A DNA stretch of 64,000 nucleotides from Eopsaltria australis (GCA_034509425.1 JAVTVJ010000118.1:558001-622000), one strand, 5' to 3'. Shown: positions 26,686 through 40,236, numbered from the stretch's first letter. Notes: generated by a model from the letters alone, not told the origin. Numbers and translations: made by a program.

Positions 26686-29600
26686 ATAAAATTAAGTTTC
26701 TAAGGCAAAAGGGTCAGTTATTGCCTGGAGATAATGTATTCAGGCTGAAATTCCTGACTTCACCAACAGAACATTTTTTAGAATTTGTGGGTTCCCATAA
26801 TCTGCTTCTGATGCAACATGATAGTTCCATGTGCCTGTAATTTCCCCTCTAAATCACTTTGTGAGTAAGCTTTCTTGCAGTGACAGCATAGTTTCCATTG
26901 TTTACAAGTCTCTTTTCATATCACTTATATCAAGGTTGGATTTATCTGATTACATTTGCTTAATTGTTTAATTTGTTAAAACATTTAATAGAGTGCTTCT
27001 GGAATTACATACTCAGTATTTTCACTACAAAAATAAGCAGCAACATGTGTATCTGTGTGCTACTGCATTTGGAGTGGTAGGATTTGACTGGGGACAGTGC
27101 CAAGAAATTGTGACTTTTGTAGTCTGGGTGGAATAGCTTGGATACAATCAAGGGTTTCTTGCTGTTTATTCTGTGCCTTACAGTACACAGGATCATGAGA
27201 GGTATTCTTAAGTAATTATCATAATAATAAGATTACATACGTACAAGCATCCGTACAGATGGGCATGCACTACTTTTACAACTCATATATCTGATTATGT
27301 AACAGCTCTGCTTTAACTGATTAGTTGAACTGCTTTCTTTCTTTATTTATTTGTTTTTATACCTATTTATATATCTCTGTTAACATATTCTTTCTGCTTG
27401 TTACCCTATTTTAATTGGGGGTGAAGGCTATCAATACTGCTGCCACAGGACACAGGTTTTTTTAACCATGTAGTGACTGTAGCCCATCTTGCTTCATTAA
27501 CTCACCCAAGACTCCCTATTAATCTGTAATTTTGCACTTTGGTGTTGTAGTGGGAGCTGAAATAGAAATAAAATCAAGAGGTATGATAAGAAACCCAGAA
27601 GTTTCTAAACTATAGTGTTTTAGCTAGAATTAAGGGAACAATTAACTTTTCAGATCATGTCAGCAGTCACAGGTAAAAGCCATCTCATGAAGGACAAAGT
27701 CAAGTGGGGTCAGGGTACTGCTCCAAGGGGAAGCATTGGGAGAAAAAGAAAAGCTGGAAAGGTGGTCAAGGCAAGACCTCTGGGAAAACGGACTCCTTGT
27801 CTGCTCCAGCTGCTGAGTGAAGTGGCACGAAGGGCTGAGGTGTGGGACCTAGCTGGGAAGGAGCAGCTTTCCCTGGGCATATCTTCTCTTTGCTCCTGTG
27901 GGGCACTCACTGGCACCCATCGCCTCCTGGCAAACCAGGCAGCAAGGCCAAAGTCACTGTCCTGCCCCCACCATCTGGCTGCTTCCTTATGTGCCTAGAG
28001 CTGGATCATGGTCATGGTTCATGTGCTCTGTGCAACACTGGCATAGAAAAGGGAAAATGTAGCCCCCAGAACTGTATGCACACGTACAGTTACACAAGTG
28101 TTTGTCAGTGATGGGCTACAGGGTAAGTCAGCAGGGCAGGTAATGAATATCTTTAAATGCTGATAACATTGACTGCACAATTAACTGCTTTTTCCAAAGG
28201 CAATGTATTCAGGATCAATGTGGTTAGTGTCTTTTTGATATCTTCCCTTCCAAACAGCAAACAGGTGTGGGAAAAGGGATAGTTTATGGGTTGTCTTCAG
28301 AAACAAAGATTTCTGTAGTCCCTTCCACTTAAAGAGATTGCAAAGCCTGAGCTAAAACTGATGAATACCATGGAGTTAGCAGACTGTTTAAAGCAACAGG
28401 TATTTAACTTGAAAGTTAGCATTCTTTGCACAACCTCCTCTGCATCTGCTCTGCAGAGGAAGGGAGCTTGCAGCAGCCCTTTTGGCTATCACAAGACATA
28501 TTTTCCCTTCCAGGAGCTCCCTGCCTAGGCTGGCATGAGCAAAAAATGAGGTCTTTTCTTACCTGTAGAGGAGAACTAACTTTCAAAAAGCATTAACCTC
28601 CTGCCAGACTCCACCTCTTTCACAATCATAATATTTCAGGTTAAAAATCATAACATGTTAAAGACAATTCGGCATTCCTCTTTTCTGGCCTCTGGCTTTC
28701 AAATTGTAGGGGTTATATTCAGGTCAGACTGTCAGCTCTCTCTCTGTAACAGTCTAAAGGCTAAATCCCTTTTAAAAAAGAAAATAAATCTTCAGTTCTC
28801 ACATAATGACTTGCTATCTGGAGCTGAGGTTTCACAGAAAAGATCAAATAGCCTAAGCCTTGTGACAGAACTGTAAGGAATGGCAAGGCCTCATTATCCC
28901 ATAGAGGTACATCTCAGTTATAGTAGTCTTTGAATGTTCTCTGAGACAGATGACCAAGAATATATATAGTCCCAGTGACAGGAGACAGTACTGCTCCTAT
29001 GCTGTGTGCGTTGGGGATTGTTTTTTTGTGCTCCAGATCCCTATATTTTTATAGCTGCTCATTCAAGCATTGTGTGGGGTTAATTCCATGGTTGTGGCAT
29101 GTAAAATGGTAACAAGATGTGAGATACTGCGCAAAAGTTAATGACTCATGGGCAAAGATGGGGCCAAAATTGGTTATGAGTGGCTGCTTGGCATTAAATT
29201 CCTGGAAAACTGAATAGAGGTGGAGGGACAATATAGTGAACAGCTTGTTCTTCCATGGTGACCTTCCTTGGAAAGAGAGCAGGACCCTTGTCCCATTTGG
29301 ACCCAACCATGAGCTCATCTCAGCCTGCACACTCTTCTCCAACAGCTGCAGCTGTGTTGGAGCAACCTCTGTGCCTGTGCTAATGGGATAAAAGCATTTC
29401 CATGTGCTCTTTCCCTTCACAAAGCACATGCCCCTCCCCACGGCCTCCAGTGTATCCTCATTCCCTTGAAATGGATTCAAATATTAAAGCCTGCTATGTT
29501 TAATTATTGCAAAGTCTGGGAAGAAATCAAATCACATGGCCATTTTAACCTGTTTCAAGACAGGTAGGTATAAGTCACATATGTGCAATCAGTAATGGGA

Positions 29601-32439
29601 AATTCAGAAGCCATCAGAAAGCAGTAATGTGCTCCAAAGAGAGCACATTAAATAAAACTTACATGGTCTTCTCAGCCCTGTGTAGGGTTCTGCATTTCCT
29701 GGCCTGGTGAATGTCATTCCTCAGCAAGGACCTCTCACAGTCAGAACCTGTGCAGGACAAACTCGCTGCAAGGCATGGCCTGGTAACACTCTCGAGGTGT
29801 TATAAACCAGCCCATGAACAGGTAGATTGCTACTGGGAGAATTTTGTCCTCAAAATTGTTAAATCCCCATGATTTCAAATTAAGTCAAATGGAAGAGCTT
29901 GGCTTCAAACCTTTTGTCTACTATATGCAAAACAAAATTTTATTTTTTTGCTTATGTGAGTATAGAATGAAAAACATGTGGGCCAGTTTTCTCCATTATA
30001 TATTCCCCTGCTATCCCTCTGTGTTGTTTCTCCCACAAATTTCTGATTTTGGGGAAATACTGCATTATGCATGAACCAGCCAGTGGACATTACTCTTTGG
30101 TTCAATTGGAGTTTTGTGCGTATATATGTATGTACACTTTAACAAAGGTGTGCCTACCCTTCCCCTGTCACCTTCCTTTTTGCAGCACAAAAGCTATTGC
30201 TTTCTTTAAGTAATGTTGTAGCAAAACAGCACCAAACAAAGAAGAAAACCATTTGGGCTACATTGAGGGTCAGTGCAAAGAAAACAGCATTGAAATGTAG
30301 CTGTTCTTATGGGGGGGCGGCCTGAAGAAAGAAGTGTACTTCCTTCAAATCAAAATTCACAGAAAACCTTGGTTTACAATTTAGCATCATTCTCTCTTCT
30401 CCCATGAGAGTATCCATGATGATATCTGGCAGCCACAGCAGCAGCAGGCAAGCTCCTCTATCCTGTGGTTTTGGGGTTTTTAAAGTATTTATATATTTGC
30501 TGAGAAGCAAACAAACAAAATAGAAACCATGGCTTACTTTCAGTTTTGCACTTGCACTACCTGCTTCTTGACTTTGTCTTTTTTGATAAATGAATCACTT
30601 CAGTTTTCTTCTGATGCATAATCACATTACTCTTTTTTCTTGCATAAAATTTGCCTGTGAAATTTTAAAGAATCTTGTTTCTGCTAGAAAACCCTCCTGT
30701 TTTTTTTTTTCTAAAGACTATTTTCTAGAAGTCTTTGTACTACACAGGAAAATAATTACTGAGAGATTGGAGAGATATTTCTTGGAAGGGGATGTAGAAA
30801 AGCATATAGTATGTTTTTTGGAGGAGGATACACCTAGTAATGTGGTTGGAAGAGCTTAATCACTGTTTTTTCACATGGAGATGAAACTGTTTGTTAATGC
30901 CTGTTGACAATATGTGTTGGTGATGTTAGGCTTCTAGCCTGAGCTCTAGCAAATGATGATAAATTCCAGACTCTAATCAAACATCTTTCGGGAACATTAA
31001 CATTAACATTTGCTAAATAAACATATTTTTCTCTTCTCTATTGCATGTAATGGATGTTTTTAACATTGTTTGCCAGTCCTTTTATAAAGCATAACAGATG
31101 GCCACTACTTCTAATGAAATAATTATATTACTTAACCCTTTCCTTGGGAAGAAAAAGCTTGGGCTTGATTTTCCACTGCCTAATCTTTTGATTTCTATGA
31201 AGAGTCTTGCAACTGTTATTCATATTTTTCTATAAATTACTCTGATGATAAAGACAAGAAAGTTTTTGGTTGGAAAATCTATTGCCAGTTTTAAATGAAA
31301 GAATGGCTACTTGTCTCAGGTTTGATTTTCATATTGATCACCCTCTTTCTGTTCACAAAATGTGACAGAGAATGTTTAATCCAAAAGTCTGTGAGGGAGC
31401 ACAGAACTGTTAAGAGCCAACTCTCAGAGTGATGTGGTAGATCTATGCTGCTGTCAGAGACATATCTTGGGAGTGCTCAGGAGCATGCTCTTCTTGATCT
31501 ACCTGATGAAACGATTGCCTGAAGAATTTTCTGTCAGCAGCCTCTGTGTGTCTCATTTGTATGTTCTTGTGACATGCTAAGGCAGCTGGCTGAGTATTGC
31601 TGACGTACTACACTGGCAGATAAAATTATGTATGCAAAGAGCCGTGTGTGGTGTAAACTGGTCTCTAAAATAGGTTAAGTTCAGGCTCCAGGTCCAGTGT
31701 TTGTGAAATGCTGGCTGGTGAGGTCAGTCTGCTCTCTGAAGTCAATATTTGTCCTGCTGAGGACCTGAATACTACCAGAACAGATGCACCGGGAGTGTTC
31801 AGGAGCATCCAGGCAAGATGGAGTCTTTTTGCAGCATGCTGCTGTGTGTGCATGTGAATGGCAGAGTGAGAACAGTCTCCTCAGATTCAGAACACACTTG
31901 ATTCCTAAACATTTCAAGAAAGTATTTGGCCTCTGACATTGATGACATACCAGAGATTGCTAATAATAGCATGCCTGGACTTTTGTTAGAAAAATAAGCA
32001 CATCCCTCAGCAATTCCCACACTCCTAGGTTAAATCTCCACAATATCGTATAAATTCCAGGGCTGGTGAGAAACAGAGAAATATTAAAACCTCGGTTGAA
32101 TAAAATTTGTTCTTCTTTGAGGCGTCTTTTTCACGAGACTGAAAAGAAGAACAATATGATATCAGCTAATAATTTGTCAGCACCACTGCTCTTGGACACA
32201 CATAGAGGTGGCAGAATGGTCTTGTCCCACTCTCTTGTCCAAAGCTGCTGAAGTTCTGATGAATTATTGTGGGAAATGCAGTTTCATTCACTACTCCTAA
32301 AATAAAGGAAGTGTGAGTAAGAGGAAGAATTAACTGAATTAAGATAGAGGAATTCCTAAAAGGAAATACTGTGAATGGATGAGCTTGGAGAAGAAGTTTC
32401 ATCTCATGGTTAGGTTGTACTGCTTTTTGTATTATGGTT
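26686..32439. other. AT-rich DNA without recognisable genes
   Basis: No exon or known transposon is identified. The segment 27650-28030 is somewhat GC-richer (113-codon frame, 27657-27998). Near 29049-29480 lies a 143-codon minus-strand frame starting MNPFQGNEDTLE. Neither translation resembles a known family. A perfect 10-bp inverted repeat at 29625-29650 is listed separately. Confidence 0.45.
29625..29650. repeat. Perfect 10-bp inverted repeat, 6-nt spacer
   Basis: TAATGTGCTC (29625-29634), spacer CAAAGA, then GAGCACATTA (29641-29650). A short potential hairpin. Confidence 0.9.
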
Positions 32440-32496
32440 GTTTTTGGGTTTTTTGGTTTTTGTTTTGTTTTGTTTTGTTTGTTTGTTTGTTTTTTA
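32440..32496. repeat. T/G-rich (TTTTG)n simple repeat
   Basis: A run of TTTTG and TTTG units between GTTTTTGGG and TTTTTTAAG. Its strand-reversed counterpart type, (AAACA)n, occurs at 45707-45750. Confidence 0.9.
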
Positions 32497-33689
32497 AGAT
32501 CAATAAATCATTCTCCAAGAGGAGGTCAAACTTGGACATATACTTTTAGGTTTGCATGATTTCCAAGCACAGTGGTAAGGACTCAACCTGTTCACACCCA
32601 CAAATAATATGAAACTGATTATTCACAAAGGTGCACATAGGGGGATATATACCAAAAGTTCATAATGTTTACTATTTCTATATCTAGGAAGAAATGAGCA
32701 ACAGAAATCTGTGAGTGCAGACAGAGATAAAAGTTAATTTCATTTTGAGGAGACCTCGTTTCCACATAGATCTCAGAGGATGTAATAATAGGAATAATGG
32801 AATAATATTGTTTCCACAGAGTCGTTACATATGATAGCTGCCCAGGTATTGAACACATTTCTCACCTGTCTGGCCATGACAACCAAAACTTGGTTGTTTG
32901 TCTGATATGAAAATGTAATGTTTGTGTTTACTGCTTATCTCTTTTGATGGGAAAAAAAATGTACATGTTAAATCAGGAAAGACAAAAGGAATACGAAAAA
33001 GAGTAGGATGGATTGATACCCATATATTTCAAGTGAATAGTTTGAGTTATCCCAAGGTTTACTTGCTGGTGTTTTTATCCCTTGCCTGCTGACTGTCGGG
33101 ATATTCGGTTGCTATAGGCTAGTGTGGAACACACTCTGCATTAATGGTCAGAGTTCACTGATTTCATTTTATTTTCACAAGCATAAAGCTGGTCTTAACA
33201 AAAACTCTTGTGTCCCAAGAGGGTAGGCATATGCTGGGAAGAAAATGTAACACAAATGTCAAGAATGCAAACTTGTGGCCTTTTAAGACTGTAAGTACAG
33301 AGGAATTACAACACAGAGACTTCACGGTGACAGTAATGCTGGGACACGCTGTAGCACAGTAACTCCTGGAATGCAGCAATAGTGTGCTTCCTTCACAGCC
33401 ATTAAAGCTGGGTGAAAAGTAGTTGCTGGTTTGAACCTGTGCTGTCTTCTCTTTGTGTGGAGAAATCAGCTTTAAGCATCAGAAAAGTTTAGAAGTGGAG
33501 TTGATGTCATCTTAGGAAGAAGTGGATCCTACAACGTTATAGATGCAAGATTCAGTACAACTGCCGGTTGCATATGGTATTCAAAAATGTATTTTATCGT
33601 TGCTAAGTTTGGATCTGAAGCTCAGCTGAGAAAGTAACCAAAAACTGTTCAAATTTTCGCGGCAGATTGAAAGTTTGTGCAGTTTCCAA
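32497..33689. other. AT-rich DNA without recognisable features
   Basis: No gene or repeat is recognised. Open frames up to 79 codons have no domain. Confidence 0.5.
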
Positions 33690-33897
33690 AAGAAACGGGT
33701 GTCACGGCTGCGTCGCAGAGAGGCTCCTGCTCCTTCCGAGCCGCTGGATATCGGAGCGATGCAGGCGGTGCTGAGCCGGGCGGGCGGAGAGGAAGCGGCG
33801 GCTGCCGGGGCTGCTCCGGACCGGCCAAGGGCCGGCTCTGCCCCGCCGCTCCTCGGGCTCCCCGCCCGCCCCGCTTTTCGCTTTGTGTGTACGCACG
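33690..33897. promoter_or_regulatory. Compact CpG island
   Basis: About 27 CpG dinucleotides lie between 33696 and 33897, including GCGGCGGCTGCCGGGG-like runs and GCCCGCCCCGC, which contains an Sp1-type GC box. The island is only about 200 bp and both edges are abrupt. Frames are open on both strands (83, 78 and 69 codons) as expected of GC-rich DNA; one contains MQAVLSRAGGEEAAAAGAAP. This could be the tiny promoter or first exon of an unannotated transcript. The sharp edges and the CR1 tail starting about 50 bp later also allow a GC-rich mobile-element 5' part. Undetermined. Confidence 0.4.
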
Positions 33898-33949
33898 AGT
33901 TTGGAATTCATGAGTTCGTTATTTGAACATAGATGTGTGGGTTGTCAAG

Positions 33950-34116
33950 CACTGAGACAGGGAAGTGGTGGAGTCACCATCCCCAGCGGTATTTGAAAGT
34001 ATGTATAGATGCCTACCATGCACAGGGACGTGGTTTAGTGGTGGACTCGGCAGTGCTGTCTTAATAGCTGGACTCGATCTTAAGAGTATTTTCCAATTTA
34101 AATGACTCTATGATTT
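33950..34116 (+). mobile_element. CR1 LINE 3'-end fragment
   Basis: The order of blocks is that of a bird CR1 3' end: GTGGTGGAGTCACCATCC, a GTATTTGAAA block, GGGACGTGGTTTAGTGGTGG, TTAATAGCTGGACTCGATC, TTTTCCAATTTAAATGACTC, then the terminal CTATGATT. About 165 bp remain, all downstream of ORF2, so it carries no coding sequence. Moderate divergence and small deletions indicate an inactive copy. Confidence 0.85.
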
Positions 34117-36389
34117 ACATGGAATGCATGGCGTTCTATCTCTCCCCATCTCTTGGTCTCATAATTTATCATCCATTCACTTTTCCGTGCTTATTCCTGC
34201 ACTTATCCTGAGAGTGCCACAACTCCCCAAATACTGACACCAGTGACAGAATCATTATGATAAATGATGTCTACCTTGGTAAACAGAGGGTCAGCTGCAG
34301 GTTTGGGAACAGATTTCCTTAAATTTGCTAAGCCTTCTGGCAGATGACTTCATCATCACCTTCAAACTTCCCAAGTCAGGTTTGGTGAGTGCTGAGTGAC
34401 AAGGAGGCAAAAAAAGCCTTTCTTGCACTTCAGAAAGGAGCCCAAATACAGAGTGAGTATGGATGGGTTTATTTTGTAGGTAACAAAAGTGGTGATTGTA
34501 GAACAAGCATGACAATTTTACCTCAGCTAACTACGGTACAAAAACGCCTCTCGCTGAATGCTTATTATTGTATTTGCAGATTGGCTTCATATGTACCACA
34601 TGTGCTTATTGTTGTTGCCTTGTGATTTCAAGCTTTTATGAAGTGATAAGCCACATATTAATAGTTTTAACAGAAGGTCCTCTAGTTGTTAACATGGTAA
34701 CACCTTGCATGAACAACATGTTACGTCCATTTTTCGTTCTAGAAATATGCAACATTCTGCACTTCAAAATACATAAGGAAAGTGCCTTTTTAGTACTTAG
34801 ATCTGCTCAATATATTATCTCCCACTATATCCTACCCTGTTGCTCAGTCCTGCTATAAAAACTTGCTGCCTCAGACTGCAAAATATTAATTCATTTCCCA
34901 GGAATCTCTTTGGGTACAAGCTGTGAAAGGAGATCTGGAAGTTGCAAGCACATTTGCTCTTGCTGAATCTTACTCCAAACTGAACTGATTACTAACACTA
35001 TTATAGTAACAGGTGTTCAAATATATCCAACTAAGTTATTGGCCAAGCTTGGAGGATTCTCTTTGTTTTCCCTGACCACAGTCAGGTTATCAGTTGCATA
35101 TGGATGTAATCCTACTCATTTACCTCAGTAAAAATTGAACCATTTTTAAAATAAATGAGTTTCATAATAGCAGGGCTCCATCCTACGACTGTATAAAATG
35201 TCAATGAAATTTTTCAAAATAAGATACCAGGTACACAATGATCACAGTGACCCAAAGAAGTCAAAACATCGGTGTTTTGATTATAATAAAAATTAAGAAA
35301 CCTTATATTTATTTACATTCTATATATCCTAATTAACCAAGTCAAAATAAGTTAGTGTGCTAAAACTTCCCTTTAATTGCTTCATGAAGAGTACAAACAA
35401 GTATAAAAATCTGAAATTTGATGTCTTCACAGTAACTCCATTCAACCTGCCCTTCTAAGCAGGCAGTGCATGAAAGCATTTGCCCATGAGTAATATCTTA
35501 GCAAACCGTCGTGATTTGATGTGACACATCTTTCCTCCAATTTGCATACCTGATAATAGACTTCCTAAATATCACCTTCTGATTCACTGGCAAAAAAGTA
35601 ACCCTTCTGAAAGAAACACTGGATGAAATGGTGGTGGTGGGACAATCTTGGGTCTGTGTCTGAATGTGAGACAAAGGGTTCAGACCATTAAAAGCTATAT
35701 GGTCTGTTGCCATGCTAATGTTTAGTTCTTTGTTTAGTACAGACTTTTAAACGTGTTCCATGACTCATTAAATCCTCTGAAATACAAGTTCTCACAATTC
35801 TAGTACAGTGAAGCAGTTATTTTTGGACTTAATTATAAACAGGCTAGATAATGAGCTACCTAAACTTGTCCCCTTTTCTGAAGAAGGAAAATGGTTAATG
35901 ACCTCTCCTTTCTCTAAACAGTATCAAAATCCACTATATTTGGTAGATAAAGGAGTGGAAAGTCCATGAAAAAATGAAAGGGGTTCATAAGCAAATGCCT
36001 GTTGGGTAACTAATATTTTAAATAACAAGTAAGAATATGTATTTTGTGAACCTATTAAGTATTCAGCTTAAGAGAATATAGTAACCATAGCAACCCCTTA
36101 TCACCTGTTTGAGACGCTGCAACATCTCCATGAATTGTGCATCAAACACCCTGCTACTATTTGTAAAATGCTGGTGATATTAGCTCTTGAAAACAGCCAC
36201 ACTGAAAGAAAAATGCATAAAAATTCTTGAGATTCAAGATCACTTGTGGACTGTCTGATTTCTCTTTGTCCTTCTACTTTATTTTTATGTATAAGTTTGA
36301 TTTGTCGAAAGCAAAAGATTAATGGGTTCAAGAAGTCAGTGGAGGGAGCAGGGTGGTGGACACACATCACTGCTCACCTACAGCATGCC
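34117..36389. other. AT-rich DNA with one short hairpin
   Basis: No gene is recognised. At 35261-35280 TCAAAACA and TGTTTTGA flank TCGG, a perfect 8-bp stem with a 4-nt loop. Confidence 0.45.
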
Positions 36390-36521
36390 CATAATAACCA
36401 CCCTCAGTTAAATGTGCTCAAGGCTTTAGTGGTTTGTGGTGGCCAAACAGAGCCCACAGAAAGGGAAAAGTTTCCTAAAAAGATTGAACATGAGAACTCA
36501 CAGGAAAACACCCAAAATAAG
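36390..36521 (+). other. Weak exon-like segment ending at a consensus donor
   Basis: An open frame reading ...KFPKKIEHENSQENTQNK stops exactly in phase at AAG|GTAAGT (donor at 36522). The proposed left edge follows CTGCTCACCTACAG, a poor acceptor, and the frame is also open upstream to 36246. The hydrophilic translation matches nothing I know. It could be a real exon, a lncRNA exon or chance. Confidence 0.15.
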
Positions 36522-37260
36522 GTAAGTACACATCCCCTCCTTGCAGCAGTTATCAATCTAAAAACTCTGTGAATTGTGCCATTTACTTTATTTGCAGGAT
36601 TTCAAATCATGTAAAGCTGTAACAGTAATGATCTTTCTAACTGTAGTGACAGCTTCTCTTGTTTTAGACTTCACATTTCAGATGCTCTCCCTTCTTTTTT
36701 AGCTTCAAAGCTGCAAGTGGTCAGAGCTTTACCCTTCTAAGGTCTAATATATGGCAGGTGAATTTTTCTGTGGAGTTATTTCTGTGACCCACAGCCTTCA
36801 GGGGTAAGGATGCTGGGATGCCCTGAAGAGCTCTCCTGCTGAAGTGCCATCACCTTTTCCCAAAGGACTCTGTGCTTTGTCCTTTTTTGTGGTGTACTAC
36901 ATTTTTCCACCCAATTGAATACTTAGAGAAGCAGGTAGTCCCAGTGAATTACGAGTTCCTGTGATAAAAGAAATATGGAAATTGTGTTTGAATCACAGGA
37001 GTCTTTCATTTTTGAATCCTTGGTATGATTCTTTGTTCTCTCTCATTCAGTGAAGTGCAGTACACCATGTATTTGTGCTTCCACTCTGAACAGACATGCA
37101 GAAGCAGGAAAGCAAAATCAGTTGCTGCCAAGTGATTTGGTAATTCAGCAACACGGCTGCCGAACTCAGCCCAACTCCTCTGTGTGTGCTGAAGGATCTC
37201 CCTGTCTCATTTTGCTCTGCAGCCCCATATAGCACCAAGTTATTAGTTGTTAATTTTCAG
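36522..37260. other. AT-rich DNA between two weak exon-like segments
   Basis: No recognisable feature other than short fortuitous open frames on both strands around 37047-37238. Confidence 0.4.
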
Positions 37261-37505
37261 GTGGTAGATGAGAATATGAGAGTGCCAGAAGCTTGGATGG
37301 CTGAAGCTGACAGGATAGTCAGGACATCACTGTGCATTCCCATTGACATAAAGGACCTTCTTTGTGCCCTAGAGATGTGGAAAAGCCTTTACAAAATGGG
37401 TGTTAGGGCCTTTGCATATCATTGCAGCTTCATAGTGAATTACAGCAAAATTACAGCAAAATTACAGCTAAGGGAGATGTCTGAACAAGAAGGAGAGAGA
37501 GTATG
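37261..37505 (+). other. Weak exon-like open segment after an acceptor-like site
   Basis: After GTTAATTTTCAG (ending 37260) a frame is open for 81 codons, starting VVDENMRVPEAWMAEADRI, and ends at a TGA at 37503. It is in phase 0, as is the donor at 36522, so the two would join in frame. The 3' part includes a short tandem repeat (unit ATTACAGCAAA, 37439-37468). No homolog is recognised and no polyadenylation context was identified; probably chance. Confidence 0.15.
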
Positions 37506-40236
37506 AGCATATGTGACAATGTGGCCCTAGGGATCAAAATCAGCATGAAATAGTTTAGAAGGCATGCATTAACCTTCATCATTGGGCTGATGTACAGTAG
37601 CAGCTACCTCTGTGGGTTTTTTTTCCTGCTGTTGGTGTAAAATAGTGATGTTGGAGAATGTGTTGCAGGCAGAGGTTATAATGGTTGAACCTCTCTGTAA
37701 ATAAGCATGTGTATTTATGAAATAAGACACTCTGGACAATATCTGCCAATTTCAGCATTGAAGTGATAAATGCAAACTAATAATAACCTGTGAAATAAGA
37801 GATGCAAAAATTAATTAACAGTGAGTATTTTATTTTTGTGCTGGACTTCACTTTCCACAAGTCTTACCTGAATCAAATTTTCTGGCTTACTTCAGATTTT
37901 TTGAGTATCTTCATGAAAATGTTTATCACCAACAATGAAAACATAGCTTTCATGGACCAGTCTGCTTTTTTATTTTAGTTTTTTTTTTAATAAGGGCATC
38001 TTATAAAATGAGAATCAAAGTTTTGGATTATAGAAGTGATTTGCTTGGAACCTGGAGAAGTACATTATCTTTATATTCATTGTCTTTTATTGCCAGTGCT
38101 GTTTAACAAAAAGGAGGACTGAATAGGTGACACATCTGGAAATGTGAGCTAAAGAAAGTAAAAATTCTTTTGGAGACTGGTAAACCTACACTATATATTC
38201 CTATAATTAAAAGGAACGAGGTACAGAGACTCATAAAAGTGCCATCTGAAAATGGTTTAAAAGTTACAAAAGGGTTACTTGACACAGATAGAAGCGTGAG
38301 ACCCAGCCAGACCAGTCCTCCCAGGGCAGTCCCAGAGCGCCTATTTATAAACACACCATTTCAAAACGCTCCTTAGCTGGTTTTAAGCAATACTCCTGAT
38401 GAGAAAAAACATTAATGTGATAAGCAAAGACTTTCTGAAACTGTCTCCAACTTAACTTCTGTGACTAATGCTTCGTGATATCTGCCCACATCCTTGAATT
38501 GCTTAATTTAAAATCCTCTCCTAAGAAGGTTCTTTTGATTTTCTTCTAGATTTTTTGCCTGGTTTTCTCATTTGAAATTGGAGGAATGTGATGGTTTTGG
38601 TGTTAACCTTCCCACATAAATATATTACATGGTCAGTACCAAGGGCTTCTCTGAGCAATGGGAAGGTATAGTTATCTGATATTTTTGTAGGTAACCTGAC
38701 CTTGATGGTAACCCCAGTGAACTTCAGAAGCTTATGAGTAGAATCATGAGTCACATATGTTAGCAAATTCTCAGTTGTATAAAGTGGTTTTCCTGGCCAG
38801 AGTCTAAGGATTTGGGACTTGGATTAAGGTTTTTGTTGGCATTCCCCAGCCCACCCCCTACAACCTCATCTCACCACCAACACTGCAATCCACTGGTATC
38901 CTGAGTAGGGAAATATTTTGTTCAGTTGTAGGGAAAAGCACCTTTAGACTCAGTTCTTTGTCACTGAGGAAGTCCAAGCATATACCTTAAATTTTTCTTG
39001 AAGAATTTGAACTGATTTCTCTACGTATTCATGGGTGTCTACACACATACACACACAGACACACTTTTCTAGAAATCATTTCAGTAGTCTGTTTGTTGTG
39101 TTGTCTGGTTAATCCTAACTTTTACATCCTAATTACTTAGATTTAGTCCAGAAACTTGTAGTTACATCTACAAAGATTAGTCTTCTTGTGTCTTTCATTC
39201 CTGTTTATGGCAGAGCCTGTGCTGCTCTGATTACAGTAATGTTCAAAGATGTTTTAGCATTTATAGATTTATTCTCTCCTTTATTATCCTCAGCTGTAAA
39301 AAAGGCAGCTTGAATAAGCAGTCTGAGAATTCCAGTGGAGGAGATGAAACACCTTGCCCCTCGGGCACAAGAAATTTTCAGGCTGCAGTTCTTATTTCCA
39401 GTGTTTAAAATATGATTCTGAGTCACATCACTTCACAAGTTTTCCATGTGACCCCATTGCTGCATAGCTGCAAAGTAAATTTTGTACCTCCTGTTCCAAC
39501 AGGTTGCCTGTTTCACAGAAGCCCTTTTTTCCATGGGGCAGGGGTCTGGCATGGGTAACCAGGACATTGGAAAGAAGGAATAAGTGAGAATTTCCTACAG
39601 AAATATTCTCGGGAATTTCAACTGAAAAAAAGTAATCTTCTCATTAAATTAGGCTTCATGAGATACTGCAGACTGCTGGCAAACTTCTATGACTACAAAA
39701 ATGGAATAACAATATTTTAGTCTGACTTGAACTTTTAGACAACTTTGGATCCATTGATATGAGCTGAAATACCTGATTTGAAGTCAGTGAAATAGTGGTT
39801 GGTTGTCCCTTCAGTGGAAGTTGGCTTCCTGGGATTTTTAAAGAGATACCTGAGCTAATTTTTTTACCTCTGTATGACCAAAACTGTGTGGTGTCACTTC
39901 AGGGAAATACAGCAGAACTTTGAAATATCAAACATTTTCTGGGAACAAGAAATGTGGGGAATTAAAAACTATGCGGAAATATTCCAGTTTTCCATGCTAG
40001 TGCCTTGTCCCAGCTGAGGGTTCGAAAAGATGTTAAAACACCAGCACTTCTTCTCTTCAGGAAAGTTTTGCAATGCAGAATCAATCTTATAGTTCTTCCT
40101 GGACATGGCACAGTCTCAACAGTGCTTTGATCTTCTCACTTCTGGCACATTCGGGTGTGGCATATGATATGTCTCACCTATGGCATGCAGGTTGAAGAAA
40201 AACTGTTTTAGAGCAGAGTAGCTTAATTGTGTTACC
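37506..40236. other. AT-rich DNA with a small (CA)n
   Basis: No gene is recognised. An imperfect (CA)n run lies at 39041-39064. Other sequence is unremarkable. Confidence 0.5.

Noticed and set aside
29049..29480. 143-codon minus-strand open frame starting MNPFQGNEDTLE
   Set aside because: No recognised family and no splice or promoter signals; a frame of this length is expected occasionally in 64 kb across six frames.
31465..31812. Phrase GGGAGTG(C/T)TCAGGAGCAT at both about 31470 and 31791
   Set aside because: The similarity covers only about 18 bp and does not extend, so it is probably chance.
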